From JAAYYM01 sp964631375 (GTDB lineage Bacteria; Bacillota; Clostridia; Lachnospirales; Lachnospiraceae): DNA of 51,290 nucleotides. The position numbers and the translations under genes were made by a program. Shown here in pieces: positions 33,009 through 40,363 of the stretch. The first letter of the stretch is position 1. Every line of letters starts with the position of its first letter. The stretch is taken from contig CAZVYQ010000016.1 of assembly GCA_964631375.1 (NCBI GenBank), positions 1 to 51,290 of the forward strand, given 5' to 3'. Below the pieces are notes generated by a model. It saw nothing but the letters and a program-made list of their open reading frames with translations, had not been told where the DNA came from and searched no databases.

Positions 33009-34192
33009 CACTGAATATACTGATCATTGATGAACAGCAGGAGCGGATCTCCCTGCTGAAGAGTTATATGCCAAATTATATCACTGCCAGATCAGCATTG
33101 TACGGAGATGCGGCAAAAGCCATTATTGCTGAGGGAGACACTGATCTCATTATCATGTATGCAGATGATCCGAAGGGGCATGCCTTGTATATGTTCGGTT
33201 GGCTGAAAAAGGATACACATTTTGCAAGAATTCCGGTCATCCTGCTGACAAAGGATGAATTTTCAGAACGTTCACTTGATTTTGTGGAACTGGGTGAGGC
33301 ATCCTTCTATGAAGGAGAGATCGACCAGTTCAAAATCTTCAAACTGATGTCTGAATTGTTAGAAGAAGCTGAAGGCAGGATGGCACGTGAGGAAATTCAG
33401 GCAGAACAGGCAGCGCTGGATTATGAAAAGCCCTCAGGCTGGGTGAGTGCAGGTAAGGGAATGGCTGCAAGTATTGTTGCTGAAGAAAAGGAGAAGAAGG
33501 CTGCAGTGGTTGCTGAACCAAAACCATGGCAGGCGGATTCGGCAGCTATGGTACGTGATATTTTAAAGGCAAGAGCCATGAGAGAGGCTGAGGATGCTGA
33601 TGAGTATACACAGGGGATTAATAAAGCTGTGATTTTTGCGGAGGCAGTTCAAAGTGCCAAAGTCAAGTCTGCACCGGCTCATACTGTCAGGATAGATGAT
33701 GCCTACAGGAGAAAGCAATTGGCAAAGAGCCTGGCACGAGGCGAGAAGAAGATGCAGGAGATTCAGAAAGCACTTGAGATGGTTCTGCATGCCAAGATGA
33801 GAAGAAAAGAAGAAATGCAAAAAAATCAGAAGAAGATACTGGTTGTAGATGATGATGCCACGACATTAAAAACCATTCGATTGTTTTTGCAGGATCAATA
33901 TGATGTCACACTTGTTAATTCTGGTACTCAGGCAATTGATTATATCATCAGACACAAGACAGATCTGCTGATCATTGATTATAGAATGCCGATGTTAGAC
34001 GGTGCAATGACTCTGCAGAGTATTCGGTATCAGCCCAATGGAATGCGTGTCCCGGCTCTTTTTCTGACGGCACATGCTGATTCAGAAACGGTACAGCGAT
34101 GCATTCAGTCCGGTGCCCAAGGCATCATTCCCAAACCGGTATCACAGGAGGTTCTATTATCAGCGATAGCGTCGCTACTGAATATACATTGA
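32996..34192 (+). CDS. Two-receiver protein: degenerate N-terminal and canonical C-terminal receiver
   Basis: A 398-residue cytoplasmic protein. The N-terminal 120 residues follow a receiver pattern ('LNILIIDEQQER', 'IPVILLTKDEF'), but the segment that should carry the phospho-acceptor reads 'DLIIMYADDPKG', with Tyr where Asp belongs. A helical, Ala/Glu/Lys-rich linker (about 120-275) follows. The C-terminal receiver is complete: 'ILVVDDDATT', Asp in 'LLIIDYRMPMLDG', 'LFLTAHAD', and Lys in 'IIPKPV'. There is no DNA-binding or enzymatic output. AAGGAGGG precedes the start and the gene overlaps the hybrid kinase by 13 bases, so it is a likely phosphate acceptor or adaptor for that kinase. Confidence 0.9.
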   Translation: MSEVTLNILIIDEQQERISLLKSYMPNYITARSALYGDAAKAIIAEGDTDLIIMYADDPKGHALYMFGWLKKDTHFARIPVILLTKDEFSERSLDFVELGEASFYEGEIDQFKIFKLMSELLEEAEGRMAREEIQAEQAALDYEKPSGWVSAGKGMAASIVAEEKEKKAAVVAEPKPWQADSAAMVRDILKARAMREAEDADEYTQGINKAVIFAEAVQSAKVKSAPAHTVRIDDAYRRKQLAKSLARGEKKMQEIQKALEMVLHAKMRRKEEMQKNQKKILVVDDDATTLKTIRLFLQDQYDVTLVNSGTQAIDYIIRHKTDLLIIDYRMPMLDGAMTLQSIRYQPNGMRVPALFLTAHADSETVQRCIQSGAQGIIPKPVSQEVLLSAIASLLNIH

Positions 34193-34213
34193 TATAAAAC
34201 GGAGGCGGAGACA

Positions 34214-34582
34214 GTGAAGGAAATACTGATCATTGATGATGATATCATGACCCTGCAGATATTAAAAAAACAGTTGGAAAAGTATTATGATGTTCAGATC
34301 GAGAATGCAGGATATCGATTGATTAAAAAAATTGAAGATTATCATATGGATCTCATATTATTGGATATCGAGATGCCGATCATGAATGGTAAGCAGGTAT
34401 TTGAGGAGCTTCGTAACATACCTAAATATCAACAGATCCCTGTTATCTTCCTGACCGGAGTGGCAGAGCCACAGCTCGTCATGCAGTTAATGCAGGAGGG
34501 AGCCGCCGGTTATCTCGTGAAAACAGCAGGCAAGGATGAGATGCTAAAAAAAATTGAGAAGGTGTTAAGAAAATTTAGTTGA
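34214..34582 (+). CDS. Stand-alone receiver-domain protein
   Basis: A 122-residue CheY-like protein consisting only of a receiver: 'ILIIDDDIMT' (acidic pair), Asp in 'LILLDIEMPIMNG', Thr in 'VIFLTGVAEP', and Lys in 'GYLVKTAG' where KP is more usual. The start is GTG, with GGAGGCGG seven bases upstream. It lies 21 bases after the two-receiver gene and just before the type IV pilus promoter. Single receivers of this kind often relay phosphate or bind motor proteins, as PilG/PilH do in other pilus systems; here that is inference from position. Confidence 0.92.
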   Translation: MKEILIIDDDIMTLQILKKQLEKYYDVQIENAGYRLIKKIEDYHMDLILLDIEMPIMNGKQVFEELRNIPKYQQIPVIFLTGVAEPQLVMQLMQEGAAGYLVKTAGKDEMLKKIEKVLRKFS

Positions 34583-34637
34583 CGTAAATTTATTAAAATT
34601 GCCTAAAATAATACTAAATTATCATAAAAAAATGCTA

Positions 34638-34665
34638 TTGCTATATTTCCTAAATTCTGTATAAT
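34638..34665 (+). promoter_or_regulatory. Probable promoter of the type IV pilus operon
   Basis: TTGCTA (34638-34643), 16-base spacer, TATAAT (34660-34665), leaving a leader of about 80 bases before pilB. No cyclic-di-GMP riboswitch consensus is recognisable in that leader. Confidence 0.6.
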
Positions 34666-34754
34666 ATATGTTATGCGGGTTTTGCACTTTTTTTGACAAC
34701 ATGAGACACATTTTGACCATTTACAAATAGAAAGCATAAGGCGGAAGTTGGATT

Positions 34755-36464
34755 ATGGATCACAAAATGGAGCACAGCAAGAAAAAGCTCAGACTTGGCG
34801 ATATATTAATCGATCAAAAGGTAATCACCGAAGACCAGCTAAAAAAGGCACTTGAGTTACAAAGAGGCAGCGGACGAAAATTGGGCGAAACAATGGTAGA
34901 TGCAGGTATTACATCTGAAGAAGCCATTGCCCATGCACTAAGCGATCAGTTACATCTTGAGTACGTAAAAATGATAGGTATTCAGATTCCTGACGAAATT
35001 ATTAAGTTGGTCAGTTCTTCTGTTGTAAAAAAACATACAGCAATTCCTTATATGTATGATAAAAATAATGCAAACGTCTTAAAAGTAGCCATGTCGGATC
35101 CGATGGATATGGCGGCAATTGACGACTTTACAATCGTGACCAATATGCAGATCGAACCGGTGGTGGCGACAACCCACCAGATTCTGCTCTACATAGACAG
35201 GTATTACAGTACGGCAGACGTTAAAAACGCGGCAGATGAATATGCCAAGGAAAAGGAAGCCCAATTCAAGGATGACGATGAAGAGCTATACAATGAGGAC
35301 GTCAGTAGCTCGCCCATCGTACAGTTGGTCAAGACCATGATCGAGCAGGCCGTACGACAGAGAGCGAGCGATATCCACATTGAACCGCTGGAGAATCAGG
35401 TTCGTATCCGGTACCGTATCGACGGTGCTTTATATGAAAAGATGACCTACAGCCCACGACTCTTGTCTGCAATCACAGCCCGTATCAAGATTATCGGTGG
35501 TATGGACATTTCTGAAAAGCGTAAACCACAGGACGGACGTATTACCCAGGTGGTAGACCGTCAGGAGTTTGATATCCGTGTATCGATTCTTCCAACCGTA
35601 TATGGTGAGAAGACGGTTATGCGTCTCACCTCCAAGAGTGGTTTGACACGTGAAAAGAGCCAACTCGGCTTTAGACCCAATGAATTAAAACAATTTGATC
35701 ATATTTTGAAAAATCCGCATGGCATCATTCTGGTAACAGGACCTACCGGAAGTGGTAAATCCACGACTCTGTACACAGCTCTGAGTGAATTGAACACAGA
35801 GGACGTGAATATCATCACCGTAGAAGATCCCGTCGAGGCTAATATCAACGGAATCAATCAGGTACATGTCAATCCGAAAGCAGATCTGACCTTTGCCACG
35901 GCACTGCGATCCATACTGCGACAGGATCCGGATATCATCATGATCGGTGAGATTCGTGACGGAGAGACAGCAGGAATCGCTGTACAGGCTTCCATCACAG
36001 GACATCTGGTAGTCAGTACACTACATACAAACTCAACCTCTGCCTCCATCGGACGTCTGGTGGATATGGGCGTGGAATCTTATCTGCTTGCAGATTCGGT
36101 TGTCGGTATTATTGCCCAGCGTCTGGTACGCCGCCTGTGTCCTGCCTGCAAAAAAGCAGTGCTTGCAGATAAAGAGCAAAAAGAACTTCTGATGGTCGAT
36201 CCGAACACAGAACTTACGATATATGAACCCTGCGGATGTACGAACTGTGACAGTACCGGATACAAGGGACGTATCGGTGTCTATGAGATCATGGAGATCA
36301 CACAGGAGTTGCGGCCTCTGATTTCACACAAGGCATCAGCCGAGGAGATCAAACAGGTAGCACTCAAACAGGGAATGAACACACTGCGTATGAGTGCAAC
36401 AAAGTATGTATTAGACGGGACAACCTCAATATCTGAGATGACCAAGGTATCATTTGACGCATAA
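34755..36464 (+). CDS. pilB: Type IV pilus assembly ATPase PilB
   Basis: A 569-residue hexameric secretion ATPase that powers pilin polymerisation. The N-terminus is a GspE/MshE-type domain with two similar blocks, 'RLGDILIDQKVITEDQLKKA' and 'KLGETMVDAGITSEEAIAHA', the kind known in some homologues to bind cyclic-di-GMP. The motor domain has Walker A 'GPTGSGKSTTL', the Asp box 'ITVEDPVE', Walker B 'ILRQDPDIIMIGEIRD' and the His box 'TGHLVVSTLHTN'. A zinc-type tetracysteine unit follows ('CPACKK', 'CGCTNC'). The ribosome site is GGCGGAAG. First gene of the pilus operon, 12 bases before pilT. Confidence 0.97.
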   Translation: MDHKMEHSKKKLRLGDILIDQKVITEDQLKKALELQRGSGRKLGETMVDAGITSEEAIAHALSDQLHLEYVKMIGIQIPDEIIKLVSSSVVKKHTAIPYMYDKNNANVLKVAMSDPMDMAAIDDFTIVTNMQIEPVVATTHQILLYIDRYYSTADVKNAADEYAKEKEAQFKDDDEELYNEDVSSSPIVQLVKTMIEQAVRQRASDIHIEPLENQVRIRYRIDGALYEKMTYSPRLLSAITARIKIIGGMDISEKRKPQDGRITQVVDRQEFDIRVSILPTVYGEKTVMRLTSKSGLTREKSQLGFRPNELKQFDHILKNPHGIILVTGPTGSGKSTTLYTALSELNTEDVNIITVEDPVEANINGINQVHVNPKADLTFATALRSILRQDPDIIMIGEIRDGETAGIAVQASITGHLVVSTLHTNSTSASIGRLVDMGVESYLLADSVVGIIAQRLVRRLCPACKKAVLADKEQKELLMVDPNTELTIYEPCGCTNCDSTGYKGRIGVYEIMEITQELRPLISHKASAEEIKQVALKQGMNTLRMSATKYVLDGTTSISEMTKVSFDA

Positions 36465-36476
36465 AGGAGATCAAGC

Positions 36477-37526
36477 ATGGAAATAGAAGTGGCTCTGGAA
36501 CAGGCAATGAAACGTGGTGCATCCGATGTGCATTTTTCAGTCGGAAGACCGATTATGATTCGTGTGGACGGTACATTACTGCCATTAAATGAAAACACTT
36601 TGAAACCAATGGATACCGAAGCATTTCTGATGCCGCTCTTAAGTGAGAGCCAGCATGAGGAAATTGCAAAATCAGGCGAGGTAGACTTTGCATACTCCCT
36701 GCAGGGAGTCGGACGTTTCCGTTTGAATGTGTTCAAACAACGTGGCACCTATGCTGCAGCATTAAGATTATTGCCATTCTCAATTCCATCACCGGAGCAG
36801 TTATCCATTCCGAGTGCGGTGATAGAAATGACAAACAAGAAGAGAGGACTGGTACTCGTTACAGGACCTACCGGAAGTGGTAAATCCACTACACTAGCTT
36901 CTCTCATCAATGTCATCAATCAAAAATATGCGGGTCACATCATTACACTGGAAGACCCGATCGAGTATTTACATAAAAGTCAGAAAGCAATCGTCAATCA
37001 ACGTGAGGTCGGACTGGACACGATGGGATATGCACCAGCACTTCGTGCAGCACTTAGACAGGATCCTGACATCATTCTCCTTGGAGAGATGCGTGATCTT
37101 GATACAATCGCAACTGCCGTAACCGCGGCTGAGACAGGACATTTGGTATTCTCCACATTACATACCATCGGAGCCGCCAGCACGATCGACCGTATCGTGG
37201 ATGTATTCCCACCACATCAGCAGGAACAGATCCGCATCCAGTTAGCAACCGTACTGGAGTGTGTAGTATCACAGGCACTACTTCCAACCATAGAGGGCGG
37301 CAGATGTGCTGCATTTGAGGTCATGGTAGCCAACCCGGCGATCCGCAACCTGATCCGTGAGGGCAAGTCCTTCCAGATCACATCTATGATGCAGACCAAC
37401 CGCAAGATCGGTATGATCACCTTGGATGATTCACTATATGAATTATTTGTTGCAGGCAAGGTCAGTGCCGAAACAGCCTTATCATTTGCACAGGATTATA
37501 ATTATTTGAGCCGGAAGATAATGTAG
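36477..37526 (+). CDS. pilT: Type IV pilus retraction ATPase PilT
   Basis: A 349-residue retraction motor, normal length for PilT. It has the PAS-like N-terminal domain ('GASDVHFSVGRP'), Walker A 'GPTGSGKSTTLAS', the Asp box 'ITLEDPIEYLH', Walker B 'ALRQDPDIILLGEMRD', the His box 'TGHLVFSTLHT', and 'IVDVFPPHQQEQIRIQLA' which is typical of PilT rather than PilB. Its presence implies retractable pili, hence possible twitching or DNA uptake. AAAGGAG precedes the ATG. A small GNRA-loop hairpin overlaps its stop codon, and an unusually long 267-base gap separates it from pilC. Confidence 0.96.
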   Translation: MEIEVALEQAMKRGASDVHFSVGRPIMIRVDGTLLPLNENTLKPMDTEAFLMPLLSESQHEEIAKSGEVDFAYSLQGVGRFRLNVFKQRGTYAAALRLLPFSIPSPEQLSIPSAVIEMTNKKRGLVLVTGPTGSGKSTTLASLINVINQKYAGHIITLEDPIEYLHKSQKAIVNQREVGLDTMGYAPALRAALRQDPDIILLGEMRDLDTIATAVTAAETGHLVFSTLHTIGAASTIDRIVDVFPPHQQEQIRIQLATVLECVVSQALLPTIEGGRCAAFEVMVANPAIRNLIREGKSFQITSMMQTNRKIGMITLDDSLYELFVAGKVSAETALSFAQDYNYLSRKIM

Positions 37527-37760
37527 GAGCAATCCTACAGCACTCCCAAATCTGGCTTATCACTCTCTTTACCTAATTTCCATGGTAAAATGTGGTGAAA
37601 TTGGGTATTGGAAGGAAAAATGTAAATTCAATACCAAAAACAAGAATCCCTTAAATAATCAAGTTCAATAGAATGGGAATTATGTCAACCGATTTGGGTA
37701 TTGGAGAGCAAAAAAGCTAGCTCAATACCAAAAAGAAGAATTTAGTATATTAAAATTCTA
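37523..37760 (+). promoter_or_regulatory. Structured pilT-pilC intergenic region with paired hairpin repeats
   Basis: GTAGGA-GCAA-TCCTAC (37523-37538) forms a tetraloop hairpin across the pilT stop. Two direct repeats of about 46 bases follow (37601-37647 and 37694-37741), each opening with TTGGGTATTGGA and closing with TCAATACCAAAAA, so that GGTATTG and CAATACC can pair inside each. A GAATTT/AAATTC inverted repeat lies at 37739-37760. No open frame is present. It may tune expression of the distal pilus genes. Confidence 0.6.
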
Positions 37761-37793
37761 TGAAGCAGCAAAGTAATGTAGGAGGAGCAGAAG

Positions 37794-39005
37794 ATGCCTG
37801 GATATTCGTACGAGGTTGTAGACCAGAGTGGAAAAACAAAAAAAGGAAGTATCGAAGCTGACAGTCGCGAAAAGGCGATGGCAGCACTCAAGGCAGACGG
37901 ATATATCCCTGTATCGATTGTGGAACAGACTCTTCTGACCAAGGATATTAATCTTGATATCGGTGGCAAACCCAAAGCCAGAGATTACAGTGTATTCTGT
38001 AGACAGTTTGTCAGTATGACACAGGCCGGTGTTACTTTGATTGATGCTCTGAACATGTTGAGTGAGCAGACCGAGAATAAGAAACTCACCACAGCAATCA
38101 AGGAGATCCAGACCAGTGTAGAAAAGGGAGAATCTCTAACGAACTCCATGAAGGCTCAGAAATTCCTGCCATCACTGTTATGCAGTATGGTAGAAGCAGG
38201 AGAGGCTTCCGGTAGTCTGGATACGGCACTTGACCGTATGGCAACTCATTTCGAAAAGGATGCCCGGATCAAGTCCATGGTCAAGAAAGCAGCCATCTAT
38301 CCGGTTATTGTATGTATCGTAGCGATTGTTGTAGTAATTATCATGTTGACCACTGTCATTCCAAGTTTTACGGATATGTTTGCAGATATGGATATGGAAC
38401 TTCCGGCGATCACTAAGGGTGTTATGGCGATGAGTGATTTCATGGTAGCCCGATGGTATATCATAGTTGCGGTGATTGTAGCATTAGTTATTCTTTTCAA
38501 ATGGTTTAAGTCAACACTTACGGGAGAGTATTTGTTTGCAAAGATTGGTTTACATTTACCTCTATTTGGAGCCTTAACGACCAAAACAGCATCTGCCAGA
38601 TTTGCGAGGACATTGAGCACACTGTTGGCAGCGGGCATTTCATTGGTGGATGGGGTCGAGATCACAGCAAATATCATGGATAACCGTTTGATCGCTGATG
38701 CATTACACGATTGTAAAGAAGAAATCGTACAAGGTGTTCCGCTGTCAACTCCGCTACAGAAGTGTGGGATGTTTCCGCCAATGGTCTATCATATGGCTAA
38801 GATCGGAGAAGAATCCGGTGATCTGGAAGGATTGATGGAGAAGCTGGCTGATTATTATGAGGAAGAGGTGGAGATGGCGACACAGGCATTGATGGCGGCA
38901 ATGGAGCCGTTGATCATCATTGTATTAGCAGGAGTAGTCGGCACATTGATTGGTGCAGTTATGGCACCGATGGCACAGATGTACTCAGGACTTGATAGCC
39001 TATAG
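37794..39005 (+). CDS. pilC: Type IV pilus inner-membrane platform protein PilC
   Basis: A 403-residue GspF/PilC family platform protein on which the ATPases act. It starts with the short 'YSYEVVDQSGKTKKG' N-terminal motif, then two repeated cytoplasmic helical domains: 'FCRQFVSMTQAGVTLIDALNML' split over residues about 64-85, and 'FARTLSTLLAAGISLVDGVEI' in the second copy. 'MVEAGEASGSLD' and 'MAKIGEESGDLE' are the matching signatures. Three membrane helices are present, including a long one near 165-195 and the last near 370-395. AGGAGGAG precedes the start. Confidence 0.96.
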   Translation: MPGYSYEVVDQSGKTKKGSIEADSREKAMAALKADGYIPVSIVEQTLLTKDINLDIGGKPKARDYSVFCRQFVSMTQAGVTLIDALNMLSEQTENKKLTTAIKEIQTSVEKGESLTNSMKAQKFLPSLLCSMVEAGEASGSLDTALDRMATHFEKDARIKSMVKKAAIYPVIVCIVAIVVVIIMLTTVIPSFTDMFADMDMELPAITKGVMAMSDFMVARWYIIVAVIVALVILFKWFKSTLTGEYLFAKIGLHLPLFGALTTKTASARFARTLSTLLAAGISLVDGVEITANIMDNRLIADALHDCKEEIVQGVPLSTPLQKCGMFPPMVYHMAKIGEESGDLEGLMEKLADYYEEEVEMATQALMAAMEPLIIIVLAGVVGTLIGAVMAPMAQMYSGLDSL

Positions 39006-39009
39006 TGAA

Positions 39010-39042
39010 TTAACCATCCGGGAATAGGGCTCGGATGATTAA
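39010..39042 (+). promoter_or_regulatory. mRNA hairpin before the major pilin gene
   Basis: TTAAxCATCCG (39010-39020) pairs with CGGATGxTTAA (39032-39042), with an 11-base loop and no T run, between pilC and the pilin. It could stabilise or process the abundant pilin message, or act as a leaky attenuator. Confidence 0.5.
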
Positions 39043-39074
39043 GATAAAAAACAAACAAGAAGGAGAAATGAATT

Positions 39075-39524
39075 ATGAAGAAGACAAACAACAAAGGTTT
39101 TTCACTCGTCGAATTGATCATCGTTATCGCTATTATGGCAGTACTGATTGCAGTACTGGCTCCTCAGTTCTTACGTTACGTAGAACGTTCAAGATTACAA
39201 TCAGATAATACAGCTATTGGTGAAATAGCAAATGCTATTAAAGTCGCTGCTTCTATTGATGGAGTTAATACAGCAATGAGAACAGGAACAATAGCAATTC
39301 CGGCTGAAACAACAGGTGTAGGTTATGATATTGATTCTGTTACACCTACTGAGTTACGTGCAGAACTAACAGCTACTTTAGGTGATTCAGTTGTATTACG
39401 ATCTAACTCATATGCTACAGCACCAGCATTTACAGTTACAATTAATAGTAATGGTGTTGTTACAGTATCAGTTGCCAGTTTCTTACCTGAAGTTGGTGGA
39501 ACACGTGCAGCAAGAACATTCTAG
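39075..39524 (+). CDS. pilA: Major type IV pilin
   Basis: A 149-residue class a prepilin. An eight-residue basic leader ending in 'NNKG' is cut before Phe ('FSLVELIIVIAIMAVLIAVL'), with the essential Glu at mature position 5, followed by the long hydrophobic assembly helix. The remainder is a compact globular domain without cysteines, so the usual C-terminal disulfide loop is absent. Thr/Ala-rich composition and A-ending codons differ from its neighbours, as expected for a strongly expressed structural gene. AAGGAG precedes the start; a hairpin lies upstream and the prepilin peptidase gene follows within 25 bases. Confidence 0.95.
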   Translation: MKKTNNKGFSLVELIIVIAIMAVLIAVLAPQFLRYVERSRLQSDNTAIGEIANAIKVAASIDGVNTAMRTGTIAIPAETTGVGYDIDSVTPTELRAELTATLGDSVVLRSNSYATAPAFTVTINSNGVVTVSVASFLPEVGGTRAARTF

Positions 39525-39549
39525 TTTTCAAGGTTGAAAGGACTCTTCT

Positions 39550-40311
39550 ATGTCACCTGAATACATACTCTTATACATCATCATATTCCTATATGGAATC
39601 GTCATCGGGAGCTTCTTAAATGTTTGCATTTACAGAATTCCGAAGGCTGAGAGTATCGTAAAGGTGAGATCGCACTGCATGAATTGCGGATATCAGCTGA
39701 GGTGGTACGACCTCGTACCACTCCTCAGCTATATCGCACTTCGAGGGAAGTGTCGCAAGTGTCATACAAAGTTATCCCCGCAGTACCCTATCATTGAAGC
39801 TGCAAACGGATTGCTTTACTGCTTTGTTTTCTATGTATTAGGAGTTACGATTTATAGCGGACTGATCTGTCTGCTGGTTTCAGCACTGTTAGCACTCAGT
39901 GTAATTGATTTTCGCACATATGAGATCCCAATCGGATTCAATGTGTTTATACTGGCCCTAGGGCTGATTCATCTTGCCCTGGATTATCAGAATTGGTTAC
40001 AGTATGTAATCGGCCTAGTGGCGGTCAGTTTATTTTTATATGTGATTTATCTTGTTACAAAAGGACGCGGCATCGGTGGAGGAGACATCAAGCTGATGGC
40101 GGCGTGTGGTTTGCTGATTGGATGGAAGTTAATCATATTGGCATTTTTTCTTGGATGCATCATCGGAGCGGTTGTCCATCTGTTACGGATGAAACTAAGC
40201 AATGCAGAGCATGTGCTTGCGATGGGACCGTATCTTTCGATTGGTGTGTTTATTGCGGCTATGTGGGGGACAAAATTGATAGATTGGTATACGAGTGTAT
40301 ATATTGGCTAA
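39550..40311 (+). CDS. pilD: Prepilin peptidase / N-methyltransferase PilD
   Basis: A 253-residue A24 family aspartic peptidase of the membrane, which removes prepilin leaders and methylates the new N-terminus. The N-terminal cytoplasmic loop has 'GSFLNVCIYRIPK' and two CxxC pairs ('CMNC', 'CRKC') as in the bifunctional enzymes. The catalytic Asp residues are in 'SVIDFRTYEIP' and 'GIGGGDIKLM'. About seven membrane helices are seen. It follows the major pilin directly and would process it and the four minor pilins encoded downstream. Confidence 0.96.
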   Translation: MSPEYILLYIIIFLYGIVIGSFLNVCIYRIPKAESIVKVRSHCMNCGYQLRWYDLVPLLSYIALRGKCRKCHTKLSPQYPIIEAANGLLYCFVFYVLGVTIYSGLICLLVSALLALSVIDFRTYEIPIGFNVFILALGLIHLALDYQNWLQYVIGLVAVSLFLYVIYLVTKGRGIGGGDIKLMAACGLLIGWKLIILAFFLGCIIGAVVHLLRMKLSNAEHVLAMGPYLSIGVFIAAMWGTKLIDWYTSVYIG

Positions 40312-40363
40312 ACGATTGGTTTACAAACATGGGTGAAACAAATCGGAGAGGAAAAGGAAGATC

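Noticed and set aside
34583..34754. Cyclic-di-GMP riboswitch before pilB
   Set aside because: The leader is short and AT-rich and lacks the conserved aptamer core elements I know for the class I or II switches.
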